From Stereum hirsutum FP-91666 SS1 (Eukaryota; Basidiomycota; Agaricomycetes; Russulales; Stereaceae), in NCBI RefSeq assembly GCF_000264905.1, contig NW_006763131.1:348793-412792 (forward strand): DNA of 64,000 nucleotides, written 5' to 3'. The translations under genes and the position numbers were made by a program. This document shows, piece by piece, positions 32,655 through 42,366 of this stretch; the stretch's first letter is position 1, and each line of letters starts with the position of its first letter. The notes under the pieces were generated by a model. That model was not told where the DNA came from, did not search any database, and saw only the letters and a program-made list of their open reading frames with translations.

Positions 32655-34787
32655 TTACTCTGCCCACTCGACCATTACACCCCAACACTCCATCTCTCTC
32701 GCCCTTTCCTCTGTTACCGACTGGCAATTCCTGATCTTTACTTTCTTCATCCTCGTCGCTTCCTCGCCCTCCCTAGCGGCTGTACCTTCCACGCCGCACC
32801 AACCGCCACCTGTACCCGCAGCGCCTCTCTTGAGTGGTTTGATCTTTCGTACCCCTACTCCCGAAGCATTAATTTCACCTGCTTTTCTGGAAGATTTTGG
32901 CGCAGCTGAAACCTTCATCTCTTTTGTATCCTTCACCATCCCACTTCTCAGACGGACCACCTTCTCTAAACACTCCATATGAAACCCGTTATCGCATCCC
33001 CAAAGTCTCATTTCCTCCAATCGCAAACAGCTCTTCAACACCATCCTCTTCCCATCCTTCGAGACCCTCGTCATCGCTAACCCTTTCAAGACATCATCCA
33101 CCCCGTCCACCATATCCATGTGCATGACTCTCAGCGCAGGCATATATGCCAACAATGTCTCGACGGAGTCCGGAACGATCGCGAACGAAGCGAGGGAGAA
33201 GGACGTGAGGAATGGAAGGCGCGGGTCGCGGAATATGGACTCGAGGCGGGGGAGGTAGGGAAGAGTATATGCAAAGGTTTTTGATGCATGACAAGCTACC
33301 CATGCGGGTCCTTCGTATACCGCAAAGTCATCATCGAGCTTTTTGCGATGATTGGCTTCTGTGTTCGAGATGGAGAGGGTTTCTAGAGCCGGGACATCGA
33401 TGCGACGGAATGGATGACGGAGAGTGTCTCCTGTCGAGCAGTCAACACAGAGGGTCTTAAGTGTTGGGAGGATGATGGTAGGAACGAAGAGAGGCTTGGT
33501 AGAGTGGATGGCTGTGCTGTTTTTGAGCAGAGTGTCGAGGCTCGTGAAGGGGGAGTGAAGAATTGTAGGTTGTGTCCTTATACGGAAAGAAGGTGGGAGA
33601 AAGGCGACGTTGAGTGACTCGAGAGCTAGGGAAGGGAAGAAGGTGAAGAAGTAGTAGAGGCATTCGACTGGGGGACCTATCCATTCGAGCTCTTTGAGGT
33701 TCGCTAGGACGAGAGGGGGGACCTTGTTTGGCCCAGCTGGATACCAGTCTATGGCTTTATCCCAGAATGTAGGTGGGAGGGAGGTGTCGATCCCAATATC
33801 AAACTCGGGCCCGGCCTGGAGGAGAGAGAGTTTCTCGAGATTGGGGGCAGAAGAGAGGAACCGAGCAAAATGAGCGATCTTGAATGATGGATTGTAGAGA
33901 CAATCTAGCGGGTGACCAAAGGTGAACTCCCGCAACAGAGGAAGATCACAGGTTGGGAGGAAGTCAAACGGGATTCCGAACAAAGATAGACACTGTAGTT
34001 TGCGGAACGGTTGCGGCTTCCACTTGACGAAGCTCGGCGTCTCGCGGCATGATGTGATGTAGTCGAGAAAGGGTCTGTAGAAATTTAAATCGAAGATGCG
34101 CAGGGACAATGTCTCCAGGGATGGGAAAACGGGCTCCCGCATGCAAAGCAGCAAGAACACGTCCAGCGTCATGGTGAACCAATCGTCGACCAAAATAGAA
34201 CGTATGTCACCCAAGGTCTCGAGAACGTGAAGCGTACGACTGGGGTAACCGAATCTGAAGGCGTCGCTGCGCCTCTGAATCATTAGCTGTATATGACCAG
34301 ACAAATGGAGCAAAATAGGATCCGGTTCGGCTTTTAGAATAATGTCGAGTGGAACTGGTTGAGCGCGGCGCAAGAATGCGAGAGCCTGAGGAGAGCGGAC
34401 TCGTTGAGGTCCAGGTTCATCGTAGGAGGCGTCGCGGGGGTGCAGCTGAACTCTTCGCCACAGCATCGGCGTACCCAAAGCAATACCGCGCCATTTCCGA
34501 CATACATGCGACAGGGTGATGGGAGTCGCGTCACAGGACGTATCGTCGAGATCGTCGAAGGGGTCGGTAGATAAAACAAAGATGCGACAGAGAAGTTCTG
34601 TAGGTAACCAGTTGATTGGTACTCTCAGAGCCTCTAGATCATTATGTTCAGCTTTAAGGGCGAGTCGTTCCAGACGTACGGAGCGGACAAGGATTTGAAG
34701 CTCGTTTTCGCGTTCGCATAGAGCGTCAAGTTGACCTTGTACAATAACAAGCCTTTTATCGAAATTGTCCAGGCGAGGTTTTGACAT
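32655..34787 (-). CDS. F-box protein, second family, copy 1
   Basis: This is a single-exon gene. I place the start at the ATG at 34787 (MSKPRLDNFDKRL), giving 710 aa. An in-frame ATG at 34874 would give 739 aa, but the extra 29 residues are unlike the paralogue. A short N-terminal coiled coil (QGQLDALCERENELQILVRS) precedes a canonical F-box: INWLPTELLCRIFVLS, then ITLSHVCRKWRGIALGTPML. Leucine-rich, regularly spaced segments follow, typical of substrate-recognition LRRs. The C-terminus has GVRKIKPLKRG, a Gly-rich basic linker and KVKIRNCQSVTEERAREMEC ending WGVMVEWAE, all conserved in the copy at 38545. Its likely role is as an SCF-type adaptor, inferred from the F-box. Targets are unknown. 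Confidence 0.85.
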   Translation of the reverse strand: MSKPRLDNFDKRLVIVQGQLDALCERENELQILVRSVRLERLALKAEHNDLEALRVPINWLPTELLCRIFVLSTDPFDDLDDTSCDATPITLSHVCRKWRGIALGTPMLWRRVQLHPRDASYDEPGPQRVRSPQALAFLRRAQPVPLDIILKAEPDPILLHLSGHIQLMIQRRSDAFRFGYPSRTLHVLETLGDIRSILVDDWFTMTLDVFLLLCMREPVFPSLETLSLRIFDLNFYRPFLDYITSCRETPSFVKWKPQPFRKLQCLSLFGIPFDFLPTCDLPLLREFTFGHPLDCLYNPSFKIAHFARFLSSAPNLEKLSLLQAGPEFDIGIDTSLPPTFWDKAIDWYPAGPNKVPPLVLANLKELEWIGPPVECLYYFFTFFPSLALESLNVAFLPPSFRIRTQPTILHSPFTSLDTLLKNSTAIHSTKPLFVPTIILPTLKTLCVDCSTGDTLRHPFRRIDVPALETLSISNTEANHRKKLDDDFAVYEGPAWVACHASKTFAYTLPYLPRLESIFRDPRLPFLTSFSLASFAIVPDSVETLLAYMPALRVMHMDMVDGVDDVLKGLAMTRVSKDGKRMVLKSCLRLEEMRLWGCDNGFHMECLEKVVRLRSGMVKDTKEMKVSAAPKSSRKAGEINASGVGVRKIKPLKRGAAGTGGGWCGVEGTAAREGEEATRMKKVKIRNCQSVTEERAREMECWGVMVEWAE

Positions 34788-35698
34788 AGTGGTGAAAGAG
34801 AGGGGGAGAGATATGAGACGAGGAGGTTGGGAAGAGGCAGTGTTGCAAGGATGAGTAGAAGAACCTTTATACACACCTGATTTCGACGGCCCATTATCCT
34901 CCTAAAAGAGACGAATGAATTATGAAACGCTTAGGTCTCAAACGTTTTGGTCACTCTGGAAACTCAGCTGTAGGACAAGCTAAGGATCGAGCACGTAAAG
35001 AGCAACATCATATGAAAAGAGAGAACAAAGGAGCGCACTGAAGGAGACTGAAGGGCCGTTTGCGGTATTTGAAACCCCGAAACTCCGAATTTGGCTCTCA
35101 ATTTTCAACACTATTCTGAGCCACTCGATGCCACACTCTCTGGTTACCTCCATTGTGCCCCCGGTCGAATGTTTGCCTCTTCAAGTTCTTGAGCTTACTC
35201 TGCATATGTATGCGTGTATCTAATACGAACGTCATATTCACTGCACTGTATGTGATGATTGTGCGCTTCGTGAATCGTCTCGGTGCTATGATCGATGGCA
35301 TTGCTGAACGCCTGGCTGCGCTCTCATCAAGTCGACTATGAATCGACGTGTCTTTCGAATTCTATCTACTCGTATCTTTTTACTAGTAGTGTGGACTCGT
35401 GGACTGATCCTGTGAGATCCGAATCTTACTACTCGGGACTGATGATGCTAACCATCAGCACGTCAGTATCATTTATCACAATTATCGATCTATCGAAGGG
35501 CTTCTCGGACGTGTGGGCTGACCGTCAAGACCGATAGGTTCTGTGTTGGGTACTTATACTCAGGCACTTGTCCCAGATCTCTGTCTAACCCAACGCAGCC
35601 TTGCTACCTGACAGACGCAGGTATGTATCTCGAACTGTAGCCTGGTCCAGTATTTGCTCATTCCCACCCTCCACATAATCGTTTTCAGCATTATCGGC
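34788..35698. other. Intergenic, no gene seen
   Basis: This region is the 5' flank both of the F-box gene (- strand) and of the hydrolase gene (+ strand), so it works as a divergent promoter. Short frames have no features. Confidence 0.4.
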
Positions 35699-36664
35699 AT
35701 GTCCACCAGCAACGAAACTACTACGTCCTTCACCGTCAATGGCCAAACATATCAGACCTGGTATAGAGTTTACGGCGACCTCTCCACTCGCACCCGTACC
35801 CCACTCGTCGCACTGCACGGCGGTCCAGGTCTTGTCTCCGATTACCTCGTTCCACTGCAAGGCCTCGCCACGTCTTATGATATCCCTGTCATCGTATACG
35901 ACCAGATAGGGAACGGGCGCTCTTCTCATATCCGTGACAGAGCGGACTCCCCGTCATTCTGGTCTCTCGATCTCTTCCTTGACGAACTCAACAATCTTCT
36001 TCTACATCTTGGCATCCAGGACAGGTTCGATCTCTGGGGCCATTCGTGGGGCGGCATACTCTCTCTTGAGTACGCTATCCGGCAGAAGTCGACGGGACTA
36101 AAACATCTCATCCTATCCGACTCGCTCCCCTCGGTGGGACTATGGGGCCAATCGAGCATGCAGCTTTTGCAGAAGTTTCCTGAGGATGTTCAGGAGGGGA
36201 TGATGAAAGGGATGGCTAATCCGACGAAGTACTTGGATGCGTTGAAGAAGTTCCATGCGGTACATGGGTGTACAGTTGTGCCGATGCCGGAGGAGGTTGT
36301 CAGGACTTTGGAAGGGGCCTTTGGGGAGGATGGGGATCCATCCGTCGCGCTTGCTCTGTACGCCTTCGATCTTCTCCTCTGCGTATGTAGCTGCTGATTC
36401 GTAATTTATGCACATGCTATACCCAGGATGCAACCGAGCTCGTGGTTCTCCACCTGGTCAGCCATCGACCGTCTTCACCAAATTGATATTCCTACCCTTG
36501 TCATCAATGGTGCGAACGACATATCTCAGGATTTCGTCGTTGAGCCGATGGTGGAGAAAATTCCTGGTGCGAAGTGGGTGAAATTTCAGGAGTCGAGCCA
36601 CATGCCGTTTTGGGAAGAGAGTGGGAAGTATATGAGGGTAGTCGCCGATTTTGTAGAGGTTTGA
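35699..36664 (+). CDS. Alpha/beta hydrolase of the proline iminopeptidase type
   Basis: Two exons, 35699-36357 and 36427-36664, joined with phase 2, give 298 aa. The oxyanion-hole motif HGGPG is at residues 40-44. The nucleophile elbow is GHSWGG with Ser116. The acid Asp lies in INGANDISQ and the catalytic His in ESSHMPFWEE, in the usual order of the fold. The length and motifs fit the S33 family, which includes proline iminopeptidases and fungal L-amino-acid amidases acting on N-terminal Pro or small amides. There is no signal peptide, so it is probably cytosolic. The ATG at 35699 gives MSTSNETTTSFTVNGQTYQT, and the frame upstream has no better Met. The exact substrate cannot be told from the sequence. 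Confidence 0.9.
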
Positions 36665-37124
36665 GTATGAGTGTGACGTAGCCCTGCCGTCGGGGCACAC
36701 GATGTTCACGGATGGCTTCAACAGCCTATCCTATACGGTCTCGAATATATCACTTGGAGGTAGTCAGATTCTCTGGACCATATATCAATAACAGTCCAAG
36801 AATTCAGCGTCAACTTTTGTAGTTAACTTCTCTCGCCACATCCCAGTGGGACTTGAACGGTGTTCGTGAGCGATCATGTCCTGTCGAGAGTTCCTCCACG
36901 TAGCGTATTCAAAATTCCAAAATCATGTCGCACCAAAAATGCTGCAACCAGCAGTGAAGGCTACTGTGTAAAAGTATGAGAAAAGTCGTAGATCTTGCGT
37001 AAATCTCCACTGTGGATCGTGGGAATACTGTGGGCTATCCTCCAGGCCACGCGCGTTCTTTGAACCTTGTCGCCACTCGACTTGACCACCTTCCGCCGTC
37101 GACGTCGGCAACAACAACGTCTGG
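36665..37124. other. Intergenic, hydrolase 3' flank and LSM6 promoter
   Basis: No gene is seen. The region just before 37125 is GC-rich, while the upstream 300 bp are AT-rich. Confidence 0.4.
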
Positions 37125-37564
37125 ATGGAGGAATCCCCGCCGCCGCCACCACAACCGGTAGATGATGCGAGCCCGCCGCCGCCTCCCCCACAAGCCTCAG
37201 GCCCGACAGGTTCGCCAACTGACTTCTTAAAAGGCGTTGTGGGCAAACGCGTCGTTGTGCGACTGACTTCTGGAGTGGATTATCGAGGTGCGTCCCGGTT
37301 TTCTTATCACGATCAATCGTATCTTTATGGACTTGCAAAATGTATGCTTTCTGTAGGAGTGTTGTCGTGTTTGGATGGCTATATGAATATCGCGTTGGAG
37401 CAGACGGAGGAGCATGTTAACGGTGCAGTCACGAACCGTTACGGAGACGCGTTCATCAGGGGAAATAATGGTGCGTCTAGTTCGGTATCTAGCTGATAGG
37501 CCTTCCGGCTGATCTTCGTACTATGCTTACAGTGTTGTACATCTCTGCGGACGAGGAGATATGA
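37125..37564 (+). CDS. LSM6: U6 snRNA-associated Sm-like protein LSm6
   Basis: This is a core subunit of the Lsm2-8 ring that binds the U6 snRNA 3' end, and of the cytoplasmic Lsm1-7 decay complex. Three exons join in frame: 37125-37287, 37357-37470 and 37533-37564, giving 102 aa. The Sm1 motif lies in PTDFLKGVVGKRVVVRLTSG and continues VDYRGVLSCLDGYMNIALEQ. The Sm2 motif is DAFIRGNNVLYISADEEI. The core is very close to fungal and animal LSm6. It carries an unusual N-terminal extension of about 31 residues, rich in Pro (MEESPPPPPQPVDDASPPPP), before the conserved start of the fold. No in-frame Met closer to the Sm fold was seen. The identification is firm. Confidence 0.97.
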
Positions 37565-38544
37565 TGTCCTGTATCATTATTGTTAGCGCCTCAATGTGCT
37601 CTTACTGTCCTTGCTTTCTATCGCTCGCCCATCTACACGTCATTCTCCTCATCCTCTGACTACTCACGCATAAAATGCTCTGTGCGTAGCGTCATACAAT
37701 TCCATTCGATGGCGGTGAGCTCGGTTACAACCCACGAACGCCGATTGATGGGCCACGGTGGCTCCCATACGGCCGGACCGCGTAGGGATAGTTTTGCTCT
37801 GTCTGAGAGCTCAGCAATGAATCATCTGTGCGTCTAAAATGTACGAGCTCGTTTGGTCGGTTAGATACTCAGATTGAAGGAGTTTGCGGAACTCAGATTC
37901 TACACGATGCGGCATTCTCTAGATAGCTCTGCATCATAACCCTCACCATTCTAAGGAATGCTGTTCTATAAGTCTATAGAGTACTCAGGACTATCTTCAG
38001 AAATCTCCAGGTGACGAGAATGCCGCCCAAAAAAACATGCCGAGCGCAGATTATACGCTCCATAAACTCTCTAGTGTCTCGTTCGCTGAGTGGAGTCTGA
38101 GTCACAGAAATTCAACTACGACGAGCTTGAAACAAAGTTCGATACTGGCATGGTACGTTTGCTGTGTGCCAAAATGCATGCCATTTTATGTGGCGACTCA
38201 CTTACATAGCGTATGGTCACAAGTGTGGCACCGGCACGACAGACCCGAAGCCACGCACTGATACCGGCATTTGCCGAAAGACCATGACACCGAAGCATTC
38301 GTGACAATTTCGTTCAACTCTATCTTTCTCCGGTACTACCACGCCGTGCACCATAAAGCATCCCACCCTTCGTTCGTTCTTTTCTTTCTTCGATACGCAA
38401 GACATCAATTGATATAGTTAACTGACAATGACTCTGTGGACTCATTAGAATCGTCACTAGTATAAACCGGCTCAACGCTCGAGACGTTCGCTTCGCCCAC
38501 CACACATCTGCTTCCTCCTGCTCATATATTGTAGCTGCCTCACT
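37565..38544. other. Intergenic, no gene seen
   Basis: This is downstream of LSM6 and upstream of the F-box gene at 38545. Frames on both strands have no domain or paralogue. Confidence 0.4.
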
Positions 38545-40581
38545 ATGCCAGAACGTGTCAGCACAAAATTCACGGTTTCGGAAGAAGAATACGACAGCTT
38601 ACGAAGTTCTGGCAACGAAATTCAAGATCTCCTCGACTTCCACATGGATAGACTCAGTCTTCAGGCTGAACCTGAAAGCATGAAATCTCAACGCACTTCC
38701 ATACATAGCCTCCCCGTTGAGCTTCTCTGTCGAGTATTCGTTCTCGTCGTTGAGCCACACGACTCTATGGGTGACACTGCATTTGACACTCGTCCTGTCT
38801 GTCTCTCCCATGTATGCCGGCGATGGCGGGAGGTCGCTTTGGGCACGCCAATTTTGTGGCGAAGCATACATTTTTATCATTCCGATCTTTTTTCTCCTTC
38901 CAAATCACTGCCAGATTGTGTGACTGCTTTCCTTCAACGTAGGCAGAAGGTCACCCTCGATATCGTGCTCAGTAACGACGAGACCGACCCCTGGATCCCC
39001 GAGTCATATGATATTATCAGGACCACGGCATCATGCCTTGAATTAGGCCTTTATAATGGTCTATCGCTCCTCATCGATACTCATAACGTTCGGTGTATCT
39101 CGACCACCTGCTGTACCATGTTATTGGTGGACTTGTTCCTACAGCTCTTGTGCAAAAAAGACCGGTTCTCGTCTTTGGCGTCACTAGACCTGCGGCCCAC
39201 ATCCACATCATTCTATCGTTGGTTTTCCACGTCTATAACCAGATTTTTTGAGACATCGTCTCCTTTCGCCATGCCTTCCAACCCCCAATCACTTCCTTCG
39301 CTGCAGTACCTCTCACTACATGGGATACCCTTCGAATTCATCCCGGTCTGCGATTTTCCCTCCCTTCTGGAGTACTCGTTTGCTCGACCACTCAACATTG
39401 CAACCGAAGAACAGTATCAACGATCCTTCAAGATTTCTCACCTTGCTCAGCTCCTCGCATCCGCACCAAACCTAGAGAAACTTTCGTTCATCAACGCGGG
39501 TCCATACGTTGACGTCGAACTCGACTTCGATACGTCTATTCCCCCTTCCTTTTGGGATCATTCCTCCGCATGGTCACGACAAAGTCCCAGGAAGATCCCC
39601 CCTCTTGTCTTACGGAATCTGAAAGAATTCGTATGGATCGGTGTTGACTCACTTGGCCTGTATGCATTCCTCGCCTACTTTCCTTCCCCAAATCTCGAGC
39701 TCCTCGATGTGAAACTGTTCGCTCCAACTCAGAACTCTCTCTACTGGAGCGATTTTATCCTACACGATGTATACCAGGCGCCACCACACAGTATATCCCC
39801 CACCAAACTCGTTTCCCTCAACTGCTTGCACGTCCAGTCTTCCTCGGTCTCGGCTATGGAAATGATCGTCGGACTCCTCGACATTCCGTCCGTGGAGACC
39901 GTCTCCATAACGAACACCGAAATAAAACTTCTCCCGTCAGGCTACTGCATCCTCCCGGATCTACAAAGATCCGACAACATCTTCTTCGACCCGCGTCTCC
40001 TCCACCTCACTTCGCTCGCGCTCTCCGCATTCACTTTCACCTCAGAACACATCGCGTCGATGCTCTGTTATTTACGCACCCTTCGGGTATTGCAATGTGA
40101 CATGATGGACGGGATGGACATCCTTCTGGAAAAGCTGGCCGAAACGTGTGTTCTGCCGAACCGGGAGTTTCTGTCGATGAGATATTGTCCGAGGTTGGAG
40201 GAGTTGAGGCTTTGGGAATGTGGTCGTGGGCTGAGGTTTGAACGGCTGGAGGAAGTGGTCAGTTTGAGGAGCGGGTTGTTGAAGGAGGAGATGCGGATCC
40301 AGAAATCGACTAGGCAATTGATGTCCGGTAATACGGGAGCCTCAGCGAGTGAGACGAGGAAGATCAAGCCGTTGAAGCGAAGGGCTATGATGTCCGTAGG
40401 TGGAAGTGCCAGCAGTAGTACGGGAGTGACAACGCCGCAGTCACGAAGAGTTGTAGCCTTGATGGAGGCTCAAGAGGCAGCGAAGATCAAACGGGTCAGC
40501 ATTGTAAATTGTGACTCGGTGTGGGAGGAAGAGGCGAGGTCGTTGGAAAAGTGGGGTGTCGAGGTAGATTGGTCGGCATGA
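38545..40581 (+). CDS. F-box protein, second family, copy 2
   Basis: This is a single exon of 678 aa, paralogous to the gene at 32655-34787. An N-terminal helix (EEEYDSLRSSGNEIQDLLDF) precedes the F-box at residues 50-100 (IHSLPVELLCRVFVLV, then VCLSHVCRRWREVALGTPIL). Shared landmarks further on are LQYLSLHGIPFEFIPVCDFP, NLEKLSFINAGP, IPPLVLRNLKEFVWIG, and the C-terminal RKIKPLKRR followed by RVSIVNCDSV and KWGVEVDWSA. The two copies are clearly related along their whole length but well diverged. It is transcribed away from copy 1, with the hydrolase and LSM6 between them. An SCF-adaptor role is inferred from the F-box. Confidence 0.87.
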   Translation: MPERVSTKFTVSEEEYDSLRSSGNEIQDLLDFHMDRLSLQAEPESMKSQRTSIHSLPVELLCRVFVLVVEPHDSMGDTAFDTRPVCLSHVCRRWREVALGTPILWRSIHFYHSDLFSPSKSLPDCVTAFLQRRQKVTLDIVLSNDETDPWIPESYDIIRTTASCLELGLYNGLSLLIDTHNVRCISTTCCTMLLVDLFLQLLCKKDRFSSLASLDLRPTSTSFYRWFSTSITRFFETSSPFAMPSNPQSLPSLQYLSLHGIPFEFIPVCDFPSLLEYSFARPLNIATEEQYQRSFKISHLAQLLASAPNLEKLSFINAGPYVDVELDFDTSIPPSFWDHSSAWSRQSPRKIPPLVLRNLKEFVWIGVDSLGLYAFLAYFPSPNLELLDVKLFAPTQNSLYWSDFILHDVYQAPPHSISPTKLVSLNCLHVQSSSVSAMEMIVGLLDIPSVETVSITNTEIKLLPSGYCILPDLQRSDNIFFDPRLLHLTSLALSAFTFTSEHIASMLCYLRTLRVLQCDMMDGMDILLEKLAETCVLPNREFLSMRYCPRLEELRLWECGRGLRFERLEEVVSLRSGLLKEEMRIQKSTRQLMSGNTGASASETRKIKPLKRRAMMSVGGSASSSTGVTTPQSRRVVALMEAQEAAKIKRVSIVNCDSVWEEEARSLEKWGVEVDWSA

Positions 40582-41153
40582 TAGTTCGTATCAGATAACG
40601 AGTTCGCTAGACTGCATGTATATAGAAATAAACAGGTTTCCGTTTGAATCATAAAGGCAAACGCCAATAAATTTGTCTATTCTAAACGGTACCGAAAGCA
40701 AGGAAGAGCCAAAAAAAAATACTCCTCACTATCGAGAAGCGACCGTACTAAGCCCCCCCACATCTGAATCCAGCCTAAACCCCGTCACATCCAACCTGCA
40801 GAATCTGCTATCCTATGTGAAGCCATCCAATCTACTCGACTTGCAAATCGCCTTGGAGCAGCGTGGCGGTCGACCGTTCGATAGCGGGGTGGCGCGAGCG
40901 GGAATAAACCGCGTTTCAAGCTCCGCCAAAACTTTATGCCCAGCGTGTCAACGTGTCCAGTTGGCCGAGGCGCCTTCCACACTGTCTTATTGAACTCTCA
41001 CTTATATTCCTGGTAAAGCTTGAAACTTTGCTGCCAGTGGAAGAACTGATCTGGTGACCCTGCAACAACTCTACCGAGCTGCCGCGATTATGCTGATGTT
41101 CTTGCTTCTGTGTTCAAGCTGGACGTTACTCTCAACACAGAGTAGCTCAAACC
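40582..41153. other. Intergenic, no gene seen
   Basis: This is the 3' flank of the F-box gene and promoter of the membrane-protein gene at 41154. A GGCGCC word followed by TCTTATT occurs near 40970. Confidence 0.35.
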
Positions 41154-42366
41154 ATGCAACATCTCACTCTTCCGCAACTTCTCGGACTTGGTATATTTGC
41201 CTCGTATTTTGGACTTATATTGGCTCTACTGGTTGTTATATTTCGGAGCCTACCACCTCTTCACAACCCAAACGTATCCAAAGGTCGCGTTTACTCTTTT
41301 ATAGCTCTTACACTTATATCATTCGCACACACATGGTTCTGTGAGTCTGCTTCTCGAATCTCCACTACAATAATGCTGATTTATACAAGATATGTTTTCA
41401 TTCATGCACGTAAGTTCTTGTCTTTCAAAGTTAATGTACGTCTTCTGAGGGATCACTTCGCACAGTGGAGTTTCGTCGATTACGAGAAATCCCATGTCGT
41501 ACATTATGAACAGACCCAAATGGAGCGCGTGGCCAACTGGCTCTCTGGAACAGCTCTATTCGAGCAGGCGTGGAAGATTGTATGCTCTCATCCGCAAAAC
41601 TGGTGGTGGAGCGAACAACTATGCCTGTTTACGGTCGGTGCATGGACTGTTTTCCTGCTTAGCGAAGGTAAAGTGCCTTGATCTTGCGTTTCATCTCGTT
41701 CCAAGCCAAGTTTAATGGTGCACGTTTTTAGCACGTCAGCGCTCCATAAAGCATGTCTGGGCATATATGCTTCTTGGACAGGTTGTCGCGATATCCGTCG
41801 CGTCGAACCTGTTTTACCTCGCGGCGCTCCTTTCTCCATTACCAAGCTCCAAGCATGGCGCGCCACAATTGGTCCCGATAGTGTTGTGGCTCAGCATCGT
41901 CCTTTCCTTGGGGACGGTCTTCCTCATTCCACATTCTCTCGAGCACGACTACTTTCTTTCGAACCTTCTCGCCATGCATATCCTCCTCGTCATCCCACTG
42001 GCCGCACCACGCTCTCTTCTCTCCTCTAAATTCATGCAGATTCGGCTGCGGACTTTATTCGCCATTCTTGCCGTGGCCACCCTCATCCCACGCTCTCGGA
42101 CGATATCCCTAATGCTCGAATCCATACCCGTCGAGGCCGAACCCCGTTATGAGGCTATAGCAAGAGGTCTATGGCAGACTCTACACTCTCATCCGGCACA
42201 GTCCTCGATCGGCTGGGATGTCGTATGGACGACGGTTTCTTTTTTAGCGTGGATATCAACTACGCCGTCCGCCACAGTAATGTTGTTACCCCTTTCTTTG
42301 GGCAGTGTGGCATTTTCTGTTGGCCTTATGGCACCAGTTGCCCTCTGGGTAGCAAGCTCTTTGTAG
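41154..42366 (+). CDS. Multi-pass membrane protein with a 20-nt microexon
   Basis: Four exons join in frame: 41154-41340, 41390-41409, 41466-41667 and 41732-42366, giving 347 aa. The 20-nt second exon restores frame and reads YMFSFMH between SFAHTWF and WSFVDYEKSH. Hydrophobic spans are LLGLGIFASYFGLILALLVV, YSFIALTLISFAHTWFYMF, LCLFTVGAWTVFLLSE, LLGQVVAISVASNLFYLAAL, PIVLWLSIVLSLGTVFLI, LLAMHILLVIPLAAP and a final pair ending in VALWVASSL. That makes about seven or eight spans with a hydrophilic loop between the second and third. The organisation resembles uncharacterised membrane proteins common in Agaricomycetes. I cannot name a function. It is a different family from the gene at 29169. 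Confidence 0.8.
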
